Below, piece after piece: positions 6,666 through 15,471 of a stretch of 64,000 bases of DNA (positions are counted from its first letter, which is position 1; each line of letters opens with the position of its first letter). This DNA is from Candidatus Dormiibacter spiritus (lineage in GTDB: Bacteria; Chloroflexota; Dormibacteria; Dormibacterales; Dormibacteraceae): contig QHBT01000018.1 of assembly GCA_003244185.1 (NCBI GenBank), forward strand, positions 18,646 through 82,645, given 5' to 3'. The notes beneath the pieces are model-generated. The model did not search any database and was not told where the DNA came from. It was given only the letters and a program-made list of their open reading frames with translations. A program made the position numbers and the translations under genes.

Positions 6666-8447
6666 ATGAAAGTTGAGCTGGCGCGCCCTCTGCGCGTGGC
6701 CCTGGCCCAGATCAACCCGACTGTGGGCGACCTGGCGGAAAACGCCAGGCGCATGATCGAGTGGATCGAACGAGCCAAAGGCCAGAGCTGCGATCTCCTA
6801 GTCTTTCCCGAGCTCTGCCTCACCGGTTACCCACCCGAAGATCTGCTGTTGAAGCCTACATTCATCCGCGACAACCTGGCTCAGCGCGACCGGGTGGTGG
6901 CCGCTACCAGGGGCATCGCCGCGATCGGCGGCTTCGTCGATCGCGAACTGGACCTCCACAACGCCGCCTTCTTCGCAGCCGAGGGCGAGCTGCGGGGCGT
7001 CTACCACAAGGTCTACCTGCCCAACTACGGCGTCTTCGACGAGGAGCGCTACTTCCAGCGCGGCCGGCGCTGCCCGATTTTCGAATACTGCGGCGTTCGG
7101 ATCGGCGTCTCCATCTGCGAGGACGCCTGGTACCCGACGGGACCCATCTCGCTCCAGGCAACCCACGGCGCGGAACTGCTCGTGAACATCAACGGCTCTC
7201 CCTACCACCACGGCAAGCGGGAGGCGCGCGAGACGATGATCAGGACGCGAGCGATGGACTCAGGTGCCTTCCTTGCCTGGAACAACCTGGTCGGCGGCCA
7301 GGATGAGCTCGTCTTCGACGGCAACAGCGTCATCTTCGCTCCCGATGGCGGGACAGTGGCTCGCGCCGCCAGCTTCGAGGAGGAGCTGCTGATTACCGAT
7401 CTTGAACTCGGCAGCGTATTCGGTGGCCGCCTGCACGACAGCCGTCTGCGCAAGGAAGCGTCGCAACCGGCTCACATCGATCTCGCCGTGGCGGAGATCG
7501 TCGTGTCGGAGGCGCCGGCTGAGCGGAGTGAACCTCGGCTGACCGCCCGCCTGGCTGAGCCTCTGAGCGGGCCGGCCGAAGTCTATGCGGCTCTGGTCTG
7601 CGGCACTCGCGACTATGTGCGCAAGACAGGGGCCTTTGAGAGGGTGCTGCTTGGTCTCTCCGGTGGCGTCGATTCCGCACTCACAGCCGCTGTGGCCGCG
7701 GACGCCCTGGGCGCGGAGAATGTCACAGGCGTCCTGATGCCCTCCGCTTACACGTCGCCCGAGAGCGTGGAGGACGCCGAGATGCTGGCGCGCAGTCTGG
7801 ACCTCAAGTTCTACTGCCTGCCGATCGATGAGCTCCGCCGCGCGTATGAGGCAGCGCTGGCCGACGCCTTCCAGGGGCTCAAGCCAGGTCTGGCGGAGGA
7901 GAACATCCAGGCTCGCGTCCGGGGCAACCTGCTGATGGCCCTGTCCAACAAGTTCGGCTGGATGGTGCTCACCACCGGCAACAAGTCGGAGATGGCGACC
8001 GGCTACTGCACCCTCTACGGGGACATGGCGGGCGGCTTCGCAGTCTTGAAGGACATTCCCAAGACGCTCGTGTACGAGCTGTGCGAGTACCGCAACTCAG
8101 CCGGCCCTGAGGTGATCCCGCGGCGGATACTTGACAAGCCGCCCTCGGCCGAGCTCCGCCAGGACCAAAAGGATTCGGACAGCCTGCCTCCGTACGGGGA
8201 GCTGGATCCGATTCTGCAGGCCTACGTGGAGGACGATCGCAGCTTTGAGGAGCTGGTCGCCCAGGGCCACTCGCCGGAAACGGTTCGCCGGGCGATCGCT
8301 CTGGTGGACGCCAGCGAGTACAAGAGGCGGCAGGCGGCTCCCGGCATCAAGATCACTCCCCGGGCCTTCGGCCGAGATCGGCGGATGCCGATCACCAACC
8401 GCTACCTACCGAACGGCGGGCGGGAGCCGACCCCCAGGCATAATTAG
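6666..8447 (+). CDS. nadE: glutamine-dependent NAD+ synthetase
   Basis: A 593-residue enzyme making NAD+ from deamido-NAD+, ATP and glutamine. Residues about 8-270 are a nitrilase-type glutaminase: catalytic Glu in FPELCLTGYPPEDLL, Lys in YHKVYLPNYGVFDE, Cys in SICEDAWYPTGP. Residues about 300-593 are the ATP pyrophosphatase part with the GLSGGVDSALTAAVA P-loop and NKSEMATGYCTLYGDMAGG. The length is that of the two-domain form. Its last codons contain the CATAAT box that may serve the downstream PDH operon. Confidence 0.97.
   Translation: MKVELARPLRVALAQINPTVGDLAENARRMIEWIERAKGQSCDLLVFPELCLTGYPPEDLLLKPTFIRDNLAQRDRVVAATRGIAAIGGFVDRELDLHNAAFFAAEGELRGVYHKVYLPNYGVFDEERYFQRGRRCPIFEYCGVRIGVSICEDAWYPTGPISLQATHGAELLVNINGSPYHHGKREARETMIRTRAMDSGAFLAWNNLVGGQDELVFDGNSVIFAPDGGTVARAASFEEELLITDLELGSVFGGRLHDSRLRKEASQPAHIDLAVAEIVVSEAPAERSEPRLTARLAEPLSGPAEVYAALVCGTRDYVRKTGAFERVLLGLSGGVDSALTAAVAADALGAENVTGVLMPSAYTSPESVEDAEMLARSLDLKFYCLPIDELRRAYEAALADAFQGLKPGLAEENIQARVRGNLLMALSNKFGWMVLTTGNKSEMATGYCTLYGDMAGGFAVLKDIPKTLVYELCEYRNSAGPEVIPRRILDKPPSAELRQDQKDSDSLPPYGELDPILQAYVEDDRSFEELVAQGHSPETVRRAIALVDASEYKRRQAAPGIKITPRAFGRDRRMPITNRYLPNGGREPTPRHN
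8439..8444 (+). promoter_or_regulatory. candidate -10 box of the PDH operon
   Basis: CATAAT inside the last codons of nadE, followed by TAGGTTC as at the nadE promoter. The distance to the GTG start at 8481 leaves a leader of about 30 bases that contains AGAGGA. No convincing -35 box is visible. Confidence 0.4.
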
Positions 8448-8480
8448 GTTCTATCGCACCCTTGGGAAAGAGGAATATCT

Positions 8481-10994
8481 GTGCCCGAAAGCTTTGACGT
8501 CGCCGTGATCGGCGGCGGCCCCGGAGGTTACGTCGCGGCGATCCGCGCCGCTCAGCTCGGGGCCCAGGTGGCCCTGGTCGAGAAGGAGCGGCTCGGCGGC
8601 ACCTGCCTGGTCAAAGGCTGCATCCCGACCAAGGCGCTGCTGCAGTCGTCCGAGCTGTACCACACGGTGAGCAAGCAGGGCGCCGAATTCGGCGTGATCG
8701 CCGAAACCGTCCGGTTCGATCTACCGGCCGCCCAGGCGCGACGGGAAAAGGTGGTCGATGGACTTGTCAACGGGGTTGGCAGTCTGCTCAAAGCGAACGG
8801 CGTGACAGTCCTCAAAGGAGGCGCCTCGCTGGCCAGAGGCGGCAAGTTCCAGGTCGGCGGCGCCGCCTACATGGCCCGCAACACGATCATCGCCACTGGC
8901 TCAGCGGCCAGCCGCCTGCCGGTCCCAGGCGGCGAGGGGACTATCGACTCCGACGGCATGCTTGAGCTTCGCCAGGTGCCTGACAGCATGACGGTGATCG
9001 GCGGCGGCGTGGTCGGCATGGAGTGGGGCGCCCTCTATGCCGCGCTGGGCACGAAGGTGACTGTGATCGAGATGCTGCCGCAGATCCTGCCCACTGTCGA
9101 GAGCGACCTGATTGGGCTCTATCGCAAGCACTTCGAGGGCCTGGGCGGAACCATCCACACCGGGGCCAAGGTCGAGGCTGTCAAGCAGACCCGCGGCGGG
9201 CTGACGGTCAGCTTCACCGTCGGCGGCGAGAAGCAGCAGATCGACTCAGAGGTGGTGCTGCGCGCCACCGGCCGGGTTCCCTACACCGAGGGGCTGAGCC
9301 TGGAGGCAGCCGGCGTGGAGACCGAGCGAGGCCGCGTCAAGGTCGATGAGCAGCTGCGCACCTCCGCCGACGGCGTCTGGGCGATCGGCGACGTGATAGG
9401 CGGCATCATGCTGGCGCACGTCGCCTCCTACGAGGGCGTGTGCGCAGTCGAGAACATCGTCGCCGGCGCCGGTCGCGCACCCGATTACCACGCGGCGCCA
9501 AACTGCATCTACACCGATCCTGAGATCGCCCACGTCGGTCTGGGCGAGAAGGAAGCCGGCGAACAGGGCTATCAGGTCAAGGTAGGCAAGTTCCCGTTTG
9601 CGGCTTCCGGCCGCGCCATGACGCTGGGCCAGACCGAGGGCGCCATCAAGGTGATTCTCGACGCCAAGGACGAAACGGTCTTGGGCGTGCACATGGTGGG
9701 CCCGCGAGTGACCGACGTGGTGGCAGAAGCCACACTGGCCGTCCAGCAGCGGCTCAAGCTGCACGAGCTCGACCTCACCATGCACGCCCATCCCACCCTG
9801 GCCGAGTCGCTGCTCCAGGCAGCGCTGGCGGCCGACGGGCGCGCCATCGAAATCCCCAATCGCCGCCGCCCGGCTCCGGCCGCCGGCGGCGCCAGCACGG
9901 AGGAAAAGCCGGTGTCCAGCACTGTGAAGACCGAGACGAATGCAGCCGGCGCCAGCAACGGAGCCGCCCCTGGGCACAACGTGGACCAGTCCAAACTTGA
10001 GCTCAAGAAGCAGAACAAGGCTGAGCTGCTGAAGCTCTACCGGCTGATGTACCTGATCCGCCGCTTTGAAGAACGGGCCCAGGTGGAGTACACGAGGGCC
10101 AAGATTGGCGGCTACTGCCACCTCAATCTGGGCGAGGAGGCGACGGTCGTGGGCGGCATCTTGGCGCTCAGGCCCGAGGATTACATCTACACGAGCTACC
10201 GCGAGCACGGCCACGCGATCGCGCGCGGCTTGGACCCGAAGGCGGTGATGGCCGAGCTCTTCGGTCGGGAGGGCGGAGTCGCCCACGGCCGGGGCGGCTC
10301 CATGCACATCTTCGACTACGACGCTCGCTTCATGGGCGGCTACGGCATAGTGGGCGGCCACCTTCCGCTGGCGGTGGGCGCCGCCTTCGCCAGCCGCTAC
10401 GCCGAATCGTCCGAGGTCACTTTCTGCATGTTCGGCGATGGGGCTACCAACATCGGCGCCTTTCACGAGTCGCTCAACTTTTCGAAGGTGTTCAAGCTGC
10501 CGGTCGTCTGGTTCTGCATCAACAACCAGTACGGCATGGGTACCGCCGTCGACCGGGCATCAGCCCTGTCCGAGATCTACCGCAAAGCCTGCGCCTACGA
10601 CATGGAGTCGATTCGGATTGACGGCAACGACGTGCTGGAAGTGCTGCGCAAAACTTCCGAAGTGGTCGAGAAGACGCGCCAGGACATGGAGCCGCGCTTC
10701 ATCGAGGCGGTCAACTACCGCTTCAAGGGCCACTCGGTGGTCGATCCTGATAAGTACCGCGATGCGGAGGAGAAGGCGCGCTGGAACAAGAACGACCCGA
10801 TAGGCCTTTTTGAACACCGTTTGACCTCTGCCAAGATCGCCGCCGAGGAAGACTTGAACCAGGTTCGCGAGGAGGTGCAGGAGCAGGTCGACGCCGCTGT
10901 CAAGTTTGCGGACGAAAGCCCGAACCCGCCGGTGGAAGAGCTCTTCCGTTACCTCTACGCCGACGAATTCGAGACAGTGAGAACCAATGCCTGA
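8481..10994 (+). CDS. dihydrolipoamide dehydrogenase (E3) - pyruvate dehydrogenase E1 alpha fusion
   Basis: An 837-residue two-enzyme chain. Residues 1 to about 465 are a complete E3: FAD motif GGGPGG, redox pair GGTCLVKGCIP (Cys42, Cys47), NAD motif VIGGGVVGMEWG, and C-terminal HAHPTLAESLL with the catalytic His. A Pro/Ala/Gly-rich linker (about 466-505) joins a complete E1 alpha: RRFEERAQ, YREHGHAIARG, the thiamine-diphosphate motif GDGATNIGAFHESLN with downstream CINN, and a KGHSVVDPDKYR loop. E1beta and E2 follow at once, so the operon encodes a whole 2-oxo-acid dehydrogenase complex. An in-frame GTG at 9912 with a strong ribosome site may also yield free E1 alpha. Pyruvate rather than a branched-chain acid is my inference. 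Confidence 0.95.
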   Translation: MPESFDVAVIGGGPGGYVAAIRAAQLGAQVALVEKERLGGTCLVKGCIPTKALLQSSELYHTVSKQGAEFGVIAETVRFDLPAAQARREKVVDGLVNGVGSLLKANGVTVLKGGASLARGGKFQVGGAAYMARNTIIATGSAASRLPVPGGEGTIDSDGMLELRQVPDSMTVIGGGVVGMEWGALYAALGTKVTVIEMLPQILPTVESDLIGLYRKHFEGLGGTIHTGAKVEAVKQTRGGLTVSFTVGGEKQQIDSEVVLRATGRVPYTEGLSLEAAGVETERGRVKVDEQLRTSADGVWAIGDVIGGIMLAHVASYEGVCAVENIVAGAGRAPDYHAAPNCIYTDPEIAHVGLGEKEAGEQGYQVKVGKFPFAASGRAMTLGQTEGAIKVILDAKDETVLGVHMVGPRVTDVVAEATLAVQQRLKLHELDLTMHAHPTLAESLLQAALAADGRAIEIPNRRRPAPAAGGASTEEKPVSSTVKTETNAAGASNGAAPGHNVDQSKLELKKQNKAELLKLYRLMYLIRRFEERAQVEYTRAKIGGYCHLNLGEEATVVGGILALRPEDYIYTSYREHGHAIARGLDPKAVMAELFGREGGVAHGRGGSMHIFDYDARFMGGYGIVGGHLPLAVGAAFASRYAESSEVTFCMFGDGATNIGAFHESLNFSKVFKLPVVWFCINNQYGMGTAVDRASALSEIYRKACAYDMESIRIDGNDVLEVLRKTSEVVEKTRQDMEPRFIEAVNYRFKGHSVVDPDKYRDAEEKARWNKNDPIGLFEHRLTSAKIAAEEDLNQVREEVQEQVDAAVKFADESPNPPVEELFRYLYADEFETVRTNA
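9899..9914 (+). promoter_or_regulatory. internal ribosome site and GTG start for free E1 alpha
   Basis: GGAGGA (9899-9904), a seven-base spacer, and GTG (9912-9914) in frame with the fusion, exactly within the interdomain linker (residue 478). Starting here would give a 360-residue protein, the normal length of E1 alpha. Use in the cell is inference. Confidence 0.5.
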
Positions 10995-11979
10995 GAAGCT
11001 TTTCCGCAACGCGCTGAGGGAAGCCCTGGATGAGGAGATGGCGCGCGACGACGATATCTTCCTCATCGGCGAGGACATAGGCGTCTTCGGCGGCGCCTAC
11101 CGCGTCACCGAGGGCCTGATCGACAAGTACGGCGCCCGCCGGGTGGTCGACGCACCCATCTCGGAAGAGGTGATCGCCGGCTGCGCGATCGGCGCCGCGA
11201 TGAGTGGGTTGAGGCCCGTGGTGGAGATGATGACCATCAACTTCTCACTCCTGGCCTACGACCAGATAGTCAACAACGCGGCCAAGGTGCGCTACATGTT
11301 CGGCGGCAAGGTCAGCGTGCCGCTGGTCATCCGCCTTCCGGGCGGCGCCGGTCATCAGCTTTCGTCCCAGCACTCGCACAGCTTCGAGGTTCTCTATGGC
11401 TTGATCCCGGGTCTGATAGTGGCGGCGCCGACCAGCCCCGAGGACGGCAAGGGCTTGCTCAAGTCGGCCATCAGGACCAACAACCCGGTCATGTTCCTGG
11501 AAAGCATGAGCCTTTACAACCTTCGGGGCGAGGTGCCCGATGGTGACTACACGACCCCTCTGGGCAAGGCGGCGGTTCGCCGACGAGGCTCGGATCTCAC
11601 GATCATCGGCGTGTCCCGTCAGTCGGTGCTGGCGACGCTGGCCGGACAGAAGCTGGAGGAGGAGGATCTGGACGCTGAGGTGATCGACCTCCGCAGCATC
11701 CGGCCGATCGACTGGGAGACGATCACCGAGTCTGTCGACCGAACATCTCGCTGCTTGGTGGTCGAGGAGGGCTGGCCCACCTATGGGGTCGGGGCGGAGA
11801 TTGCCGCCGGCATCCAGGAACGCTGCTTCGACCACCTCGACGCTCCCGTCCGCCGGTTGGGCGGCGCCGAGGTTCCCATGCCCTACAACAAGGGCTTGGA
11901 AAAAGCCTCCATCCCCGCTGTCGATGACATAGTGCGCCACGCCCTGGTCACTGTCGGCAAGCAGTCCGCCGCGGTCTAG
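10987..11979 (+). CDS. pdhB: pyruvate dehydrogenase E1 component beta subunit
   Basis: A 330-residue transketolase-type beta subunit that forms the alpha2beta2 E1 with the alpha domain encoded just upstream. It begins FRNALREALDEEMARDD, has GEDIGVFGGAYRVTEGL, DAPISEEVIAGCAIGAA and RLPGGAGHQLSSQHSHS, and a C-terminal transketolase domain with VVEEGWPTYGVG. The ATG lies inside the last codons of the fusion gene (8-base overlap), so the two are translationally coupled at about equal dose. Confidence 0.96.
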   Translation: MPEKLFRNALREALDEEMARDDDIFLIGEDIGVFGGAYRVTEGLIDKYGARRVVDAPISEEVIAGCAIGAAMSGLRPVVEMMTINFSLLAYDQIVNNAAKVRYMFGGKVSVPLVIRLPGGAGHQLSSQHSHSFEVLYGLIPGLIVAAPTSPEDGKGLLKSAIRTNNPVMFLESMSLYNLRGEVPDGDYTTPLGKAAVRRRGSDLTIIGVSRQSVLATLAGQKLEEEDLDAEVIDLRSIRPIDWETITESVDRTSRCLVVEEGWPTYGVGAEIAAGIQERCFDHLDAPVRRLGGAEVPMPYNKGLEKASIPAVDDIVRHALVTVGKQSAAV

Positions 11980-11995
11980 TCAGCGGGAGGAAACC

Positions 11996-13402
11996 ATGTC
12001 AGAAGTCAACATGCCCAAGCTCTCCGACACGATGGAGGAGGGCACGGTGCTGGAGTGGAAGCAGCAGGACGGCGCCGAGGTGAAGAAGGGCGAGGTGCTG
12101 GCCGAGATCGAGTCGGACAAAGCCAGCTTCGAGATCGAAGCCGAGGCGGACGGCGTTCTCCACATAGCCGTCCAGAAAGGTCAGGCCGTCCCGGTTGGTG
12201 AGAGGATCGCTAGCATCGGCGGCGAGCCGGCAGCCGCCTCAGCGGAGCCGGAGGAGAAAGCGGTTCAGGCGGCCGCCTCGCAAGGTGGTGGCGACGGGCA
12301 GGGCAGCAGCGCGGACGGCACCGAGCATGAGGTTGCGGCAGGTGAGCAGGAGCCCGGCCCGGATCAGGCCGAGGCCCCAGCCGAAGAGCCCGAGAAAGCA
12401 CCCAAACCTGAAGCCGGCAGCCAGCCTGAGGCGGCTTCGGCAGAGCCGAGCCAGGCGCAGGCCGCAGCGGCGCAGCGCCCCGAGGCCGCAGGCGCGGCCG
12501 GAACGAAGGCCTCCCCTCTCGCCCGCCGGCTCGCCTCTGAGATGGGCGTTGATCTCGGCTCAGTCCAGGGCAGCGGTCCGGAGGGCCGGGTAGTCAAGGA
12601 AGATGTTGTGGCTGCCGCGGAGCAGGGCGGCACGTCCCAGGCCCGACCGGCCGCCGCCGCGCCAGCACGGGCCGCAGGTGCTTCCCGCCGTCCCGCCTCA
12701 GGCAGCGAAACTGTGGAGCCCAACCGCATGCAGGCGACCATCGCCAAGCGCATGGCGCAGTCGAAGACGACGGTTCCCCACTTCTACGTAACCGTCGAAG
12801 CGGAGGTCGATGAAGCTGTTCGCCTTCGGGAGCAGCTGAAGAGCTCTTATCCGGGCGCCGAGAAGGTCACGATGACCGATCTCCTCACCCGCGCCTGCGC
12901 GATAGTCCTGACCCGCTTTCCTGAGGTGAACAGCTCCTGGGTCGAGGGCAGGTTCGAACGCAAACACGGAGTCAGCATCGGGCTCGCGGTGCCGCCCAGT
13001 GAGGGCCTGGGCCTGCTGGTACCTGTGGTGCACGACGTCGATCGGAAGGATCTGGTCCAGATCTCGATCGAGACGCGGCAGGTGATCGAGCGGGCGCGCT
13101 CGGGCAAGCCTGGCGCGGGCGACTTGGAGGGAGGCAGCTTCAGCATCTCCAACCTCGGCATGTATGGCGTGGATGAGTTCTCTGCCATCATCAACCCGCC
13201 CGAGTCAGCGATCCTGGCGGTGGGCGCGATCAAGGATGTCGCTCTGGTTCGAAATGGGCAGCTGGTTGTCGGCAAGGTGATGCGCATGACGCTGTCGGTC
13301 GACCATCGGGTCTTCTACGGCGCCACCGCCGCCCAGTTCATGGCGGAGCTGAAGCGCCTGCTCGAGAACCCGATCAGTCTCGTTCTGCCGCCGGAAGAGT
13401 AG
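11996..13402 (+). CDS. dihydrolipoamide acetyltransferase (E2)
   Basis: A 468-residue E2 core protein. Residues 1-75 are one lipoyl domain with the lipoylated Lys42 in ESDKASFE. A long Ala/Glu/Pro linker follows (about 80-170), then a peripheral-subunit-binding domain (about 172-208, ASPLARRLASEMGVDLGSV), a second linker, and the catalytic domain from about 240. The usual active-site DHRxxDG reads DHRVFYG: the His is kept but the second Asp is Tyr, as in plastid and cyanobacterial E2 proteins. A short gap with GGAGGAAACC precedes the ATG. It completes the E3-E1alpha / E1beta / E2 operon. Confidence 0.95.
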   Translation: MSEVNMPKLSDTMEEGTVLEWKQQDGAEVKKGEVLAEIESDKASFEIEAEADGVLHIAVQKGQAVPVGERIASIGGEPAAASAEPEEKAVQAAASQGGGDGQGSSADGTEHEVAAGEQEPGPDQAEAPAEEPEKAPKPEAGSQPEAASAEPSQAQAAAAQRPEAAGAAGTKASPLARRLASEMGVDLGSVQGSGPEGRVVKEDVVAAAEQGGTSQARPAAAAPARAAGASRRPASGSETVEPNRMQATIAKRMAQSKTTVPHFYVTVEAEVDEAVRLREQLKSSYPGAEKVTMTDLLTRACAIVLTRFPEVNSSWVEGRFERKHGVSIGLAVPPSEGLGLLVPVVHDVDRKDLVQISIETRQVIERARSGKPGAGDLEGGSFSISNLGMYGVDEFSAIINPPESAILAVGAIKDVALVRNGQLVVGKVMRMTLSVDHRVFYGATAAQFMAELKRLLENPISLVLPPEE

Positions 13403-13468
13403 AGCCCTGGCGCCTGACAGCGACTGCAGCACTGGCCCCGCGTGCCGGCCCGCTTGTGACGGGCCCTC

Positions 13469-13891
13469 GTGACCCCTGCCGAGGAACTGGAGAGACTACT
13501 TTCCGGTGGCCTGCGGCCTGGGGAGCCCCAACTGGACGAGCTGGCAGCCCCGGTACCGGGCCGAGCTGGGGCGACGCTGGCGAGGGTGCGCGAGGTGCTG
13601 GAGCCGGTCGTGCGTCATTCCAGTGGTGAATGGCCCGCTCTGAGCGAATGGCCGGCCGAGCTGCCTGAATGGTTCCTCCAGCAGTGTGTGGACGATGAGC
13701 TGCTGCGCGACTGCGTGGTCGATCGCTGGTCGCTGCGCGGCTGGCTTTACTGGCTCCACCCCGATCGGCGCAAGTGGCGCTGGGCCGGCGCCGGCGCTGG
13801 CGCCGACGAACTCCGCATCCAGCTGCAGGTTCTAGAGCGGCCCTATCTGCGGGGCGCGCTCGAGTGGCTGCTGAAAGTAGCCACTGCCTGA
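13469..13891 (+). CDS. hypothetical protein, Trp-rich C-terminal half
   Basis: A 140-residue cytoplasmic protein starting GTG, 66 bases after the E2 gene. It contains VREVLEPVVRHSSGEWPAL and a Trp-rich stretch (WSLRGWLYWLHP then WRWAG). No membrane segment or catalytic signature is seen. It ends five bases from the convergent histidine kinase stop. I do not recognise the family. Confidence 0.55.
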   Translation: MTPAEELERLLSGGLRPGEPQLDELAAPVPGRAGATLARVREVLEPVVRHSSGEWPALSEWPAELPEWFLQQCVDDELLRDCVVDRWSLRGWLYWLHPDRRKWRWAGAGAGADELRIQLQVLERPYLRGALEWLLKVATA

Positions 13892-13896
13892 GGCCG

Positions 13897-15471
13897 TCAG
13901 CCTGAAGGTGGCTTGATCGGCTGCTTGACCAGAGGCGCCGGCCGGGGCTCGACGGCGCGAGGCACAGCAGCCGGGGCCCGCGACGGCAAGGTCAGGGTGA
14001 GGGTGAGCTGCCCATCATCGGCCAGTTCACTGCGGAGGTCGCCCCCTTGGGCGCGGGCCAGCTCACGCGAGATGGCCAGGCCCAGGCCGACGCCGCCGGC
14101 CGCTGAAGAACGGGAGGGATCTGCCCGGTAGAAGCGATCGAACATGCGAGTTGGGTCAGGCCTGTGAGGTCCGACGCGGTTGTTCACGGCAACTGTCACC
14201 ACCCCGCTGGACCAGCCGGCCGTCACGCTTACAGCCGTCTTGGCAGGCGCGTACTTCACTGCGTTGTCGAGCAGGTTGTCAAGGATCTGATGCAGACGCT
14301 CGGGGTCTGCCAGCGCCGGCGGCAGGTCTTCCGGCGCTCTCAGCTCCAGCTTCAGCTGACGCTCGTCGGCGCGCTGTCGGAGCAGCTCGATCTCCTGCTG
14401 CAGCTGGCTGGTCAGGTCGACAGCCGTCGTCTGCAGCGACATCTGCCCGGACTCGGCCCGCGCTAGATCCAGCAGCTCCTGGGAGAGGCGCAGGACCCGC
14501 TCCGCCTCCTCGTGCAGGATGGCGGCGGCGCGCTGCTTGTCGCTTTCGCTCGAAAGGCTGCCGTCGGTGAGGGCCTGACTGAAGCCGATCAGGCTCGTCA
14601 GCGGCGTCTTCAGCTCGTGCGACACGTTGGCCAAAAAGTCTCGCTGCAGAGCACGCGATCGCTCCACCGCCTCCGCCATCCGGTTGAAGGAGCGGCCGAC
14701 CAGGCCTATCTCGTCTCGACCTGAGACATCCACCCGGCGCCCGTAGTCACCGGCAGTTATCGCCTCCGCTCCGGCCTGCAGCTCGCGCAATGGCCGGGTG
14801 AACATGCGCCCCAGCAGCACTGTCGCCAGCAGGGCCACCAGCAGCCCGACGGCGCCGGCCAGCAGCAGCCGGGGCAGGAGCTGCTGCGTGGTCTGGGCGG
14901 TGATGTCCTGGGTCGGCCTGACCAACAGGATCCAGGTGGCGAAGCGGTTCTGCGTCGTCTGGGCCGCCACCACCAGGTAGCTGCGATCAGAGATCTTGAC
15001 AGTTCCTTCTCGCACGCGCTGGCCGGCAACAACGGTTTCCGCGCCGAGTGGGATCTTCTCTCCGACGCCCAGCTGAGACTGGCTGTCATAGATCACGAAC
15101 GGCTCGCCCACCGGCCGCCGCGCCCCATTCCGAACCTGGTCCAGCAGCACCAGCCGGGCGCCGTCCAGGTTGAGCGAGGCGACCCTGGCGTTCACGACGG
15201 CGGCGAACTCATCCTCGCTCCCGACTGTCTCGGTGCACCTGTTGCTGACCCGGCTGACGCAGTCGAGGCCGACTATCTGGGGCTTGATGAGGAGCGCATT
15301 CTTCGCCAGCTGGTCTCTGGCCGTCTGCTCCTCCAGCCGGCTGACGAACGCCCAGGTGAGTCCACCGCTCAGGATCAGACTCACCGCCACTATGCCCACC
15401 GCGGCCAGCAGCAGGCGAAGTCGGAAGCTCAGGGCCGGTTCACCCCGTCTAGCTTGTAACCGACGCCCCAC
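13897..15471 (-). CDS. two-component sensor histidine kinase
   Basis: A 524-residue membrane sensor kinase. TM1 is at about residues 18-42, an extracytoplasmic sensor region lies at 43-195, TM2 at about 200-224, HAMP at 225-275, and the phospho-acceptor His285 is in SHELKTPLTSLIGFSQAL. The ATPase domain has DNLLDNAVKYAP and GVGLGLAISRELA. It lies directly downstream of an OmpR-type regulator. The start is uncertain: GTG 15471 gives a 43-base overlap, whereas CTG 15430-15432 overlaps the regulator's TGA as CTGA and would begin at the natural LSFRLRLLLAAVGI, 13 residues later. The signal sensed is unknown. Confidence 0.93.
   Translation of the reverse strand: MGRRLQARRGEPALSFRLRLLLAAVGIVAVSLILSGGLTWAFVSRLEEQTARDQLAKNALLIKPQIVGLDCVSRVSNRCTETVGSEDEFAAVVNARVASLNLDGARLVLLDQVRNGARRPVGEPFVIYDSQSQLGVGEKIPLGAETVVAGQRVREGTVKISDRSYLVVAAQTTQNRFATWILLVRPTQDITAQTTQQLLPRLLLAGAVGLLVALLATVLLGRMFTRPLRELQAGAEAITAGDYGRRVDVSGRDEIGLVGRSFNRMAEAVERSRALQRDFLANVSHELKTPLTSLIGFSQALTDGSLSSESDKQRAAAILHEEAERVLRLSQELLDLARAESGQMSLQTTAVDLTSQLQQEIELLRQRADERQLKLELRAPEDLPPALADPERLHQILDNLLDNAVKYAPAKTAVSVTAGWSSGVVTVAVNNRVGPHRPDPTRMFDRFYRADPSRSSAAGGVGLGLAISRELARAQGGDLRSELADDGQLTLTLTLPSRAPAAVPRAVEPRPAPLVKQPIKPPSG

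Noticed and set aside
9246..10466. 406-codon open frame antisense to the E3-E1alpha gene
   Set aside because: It lies wholly opposite a gene with full enzyme motifs; long antisense frames are expected from GC-rich codon bias.
13280..13330. E2 active site DHRVFYG as a loss of function
   Set aside because: Tyr in place of the second Asp is known in plastid and cyanobacterial E2 proteins, so it is a lineage variant rather than a defect.
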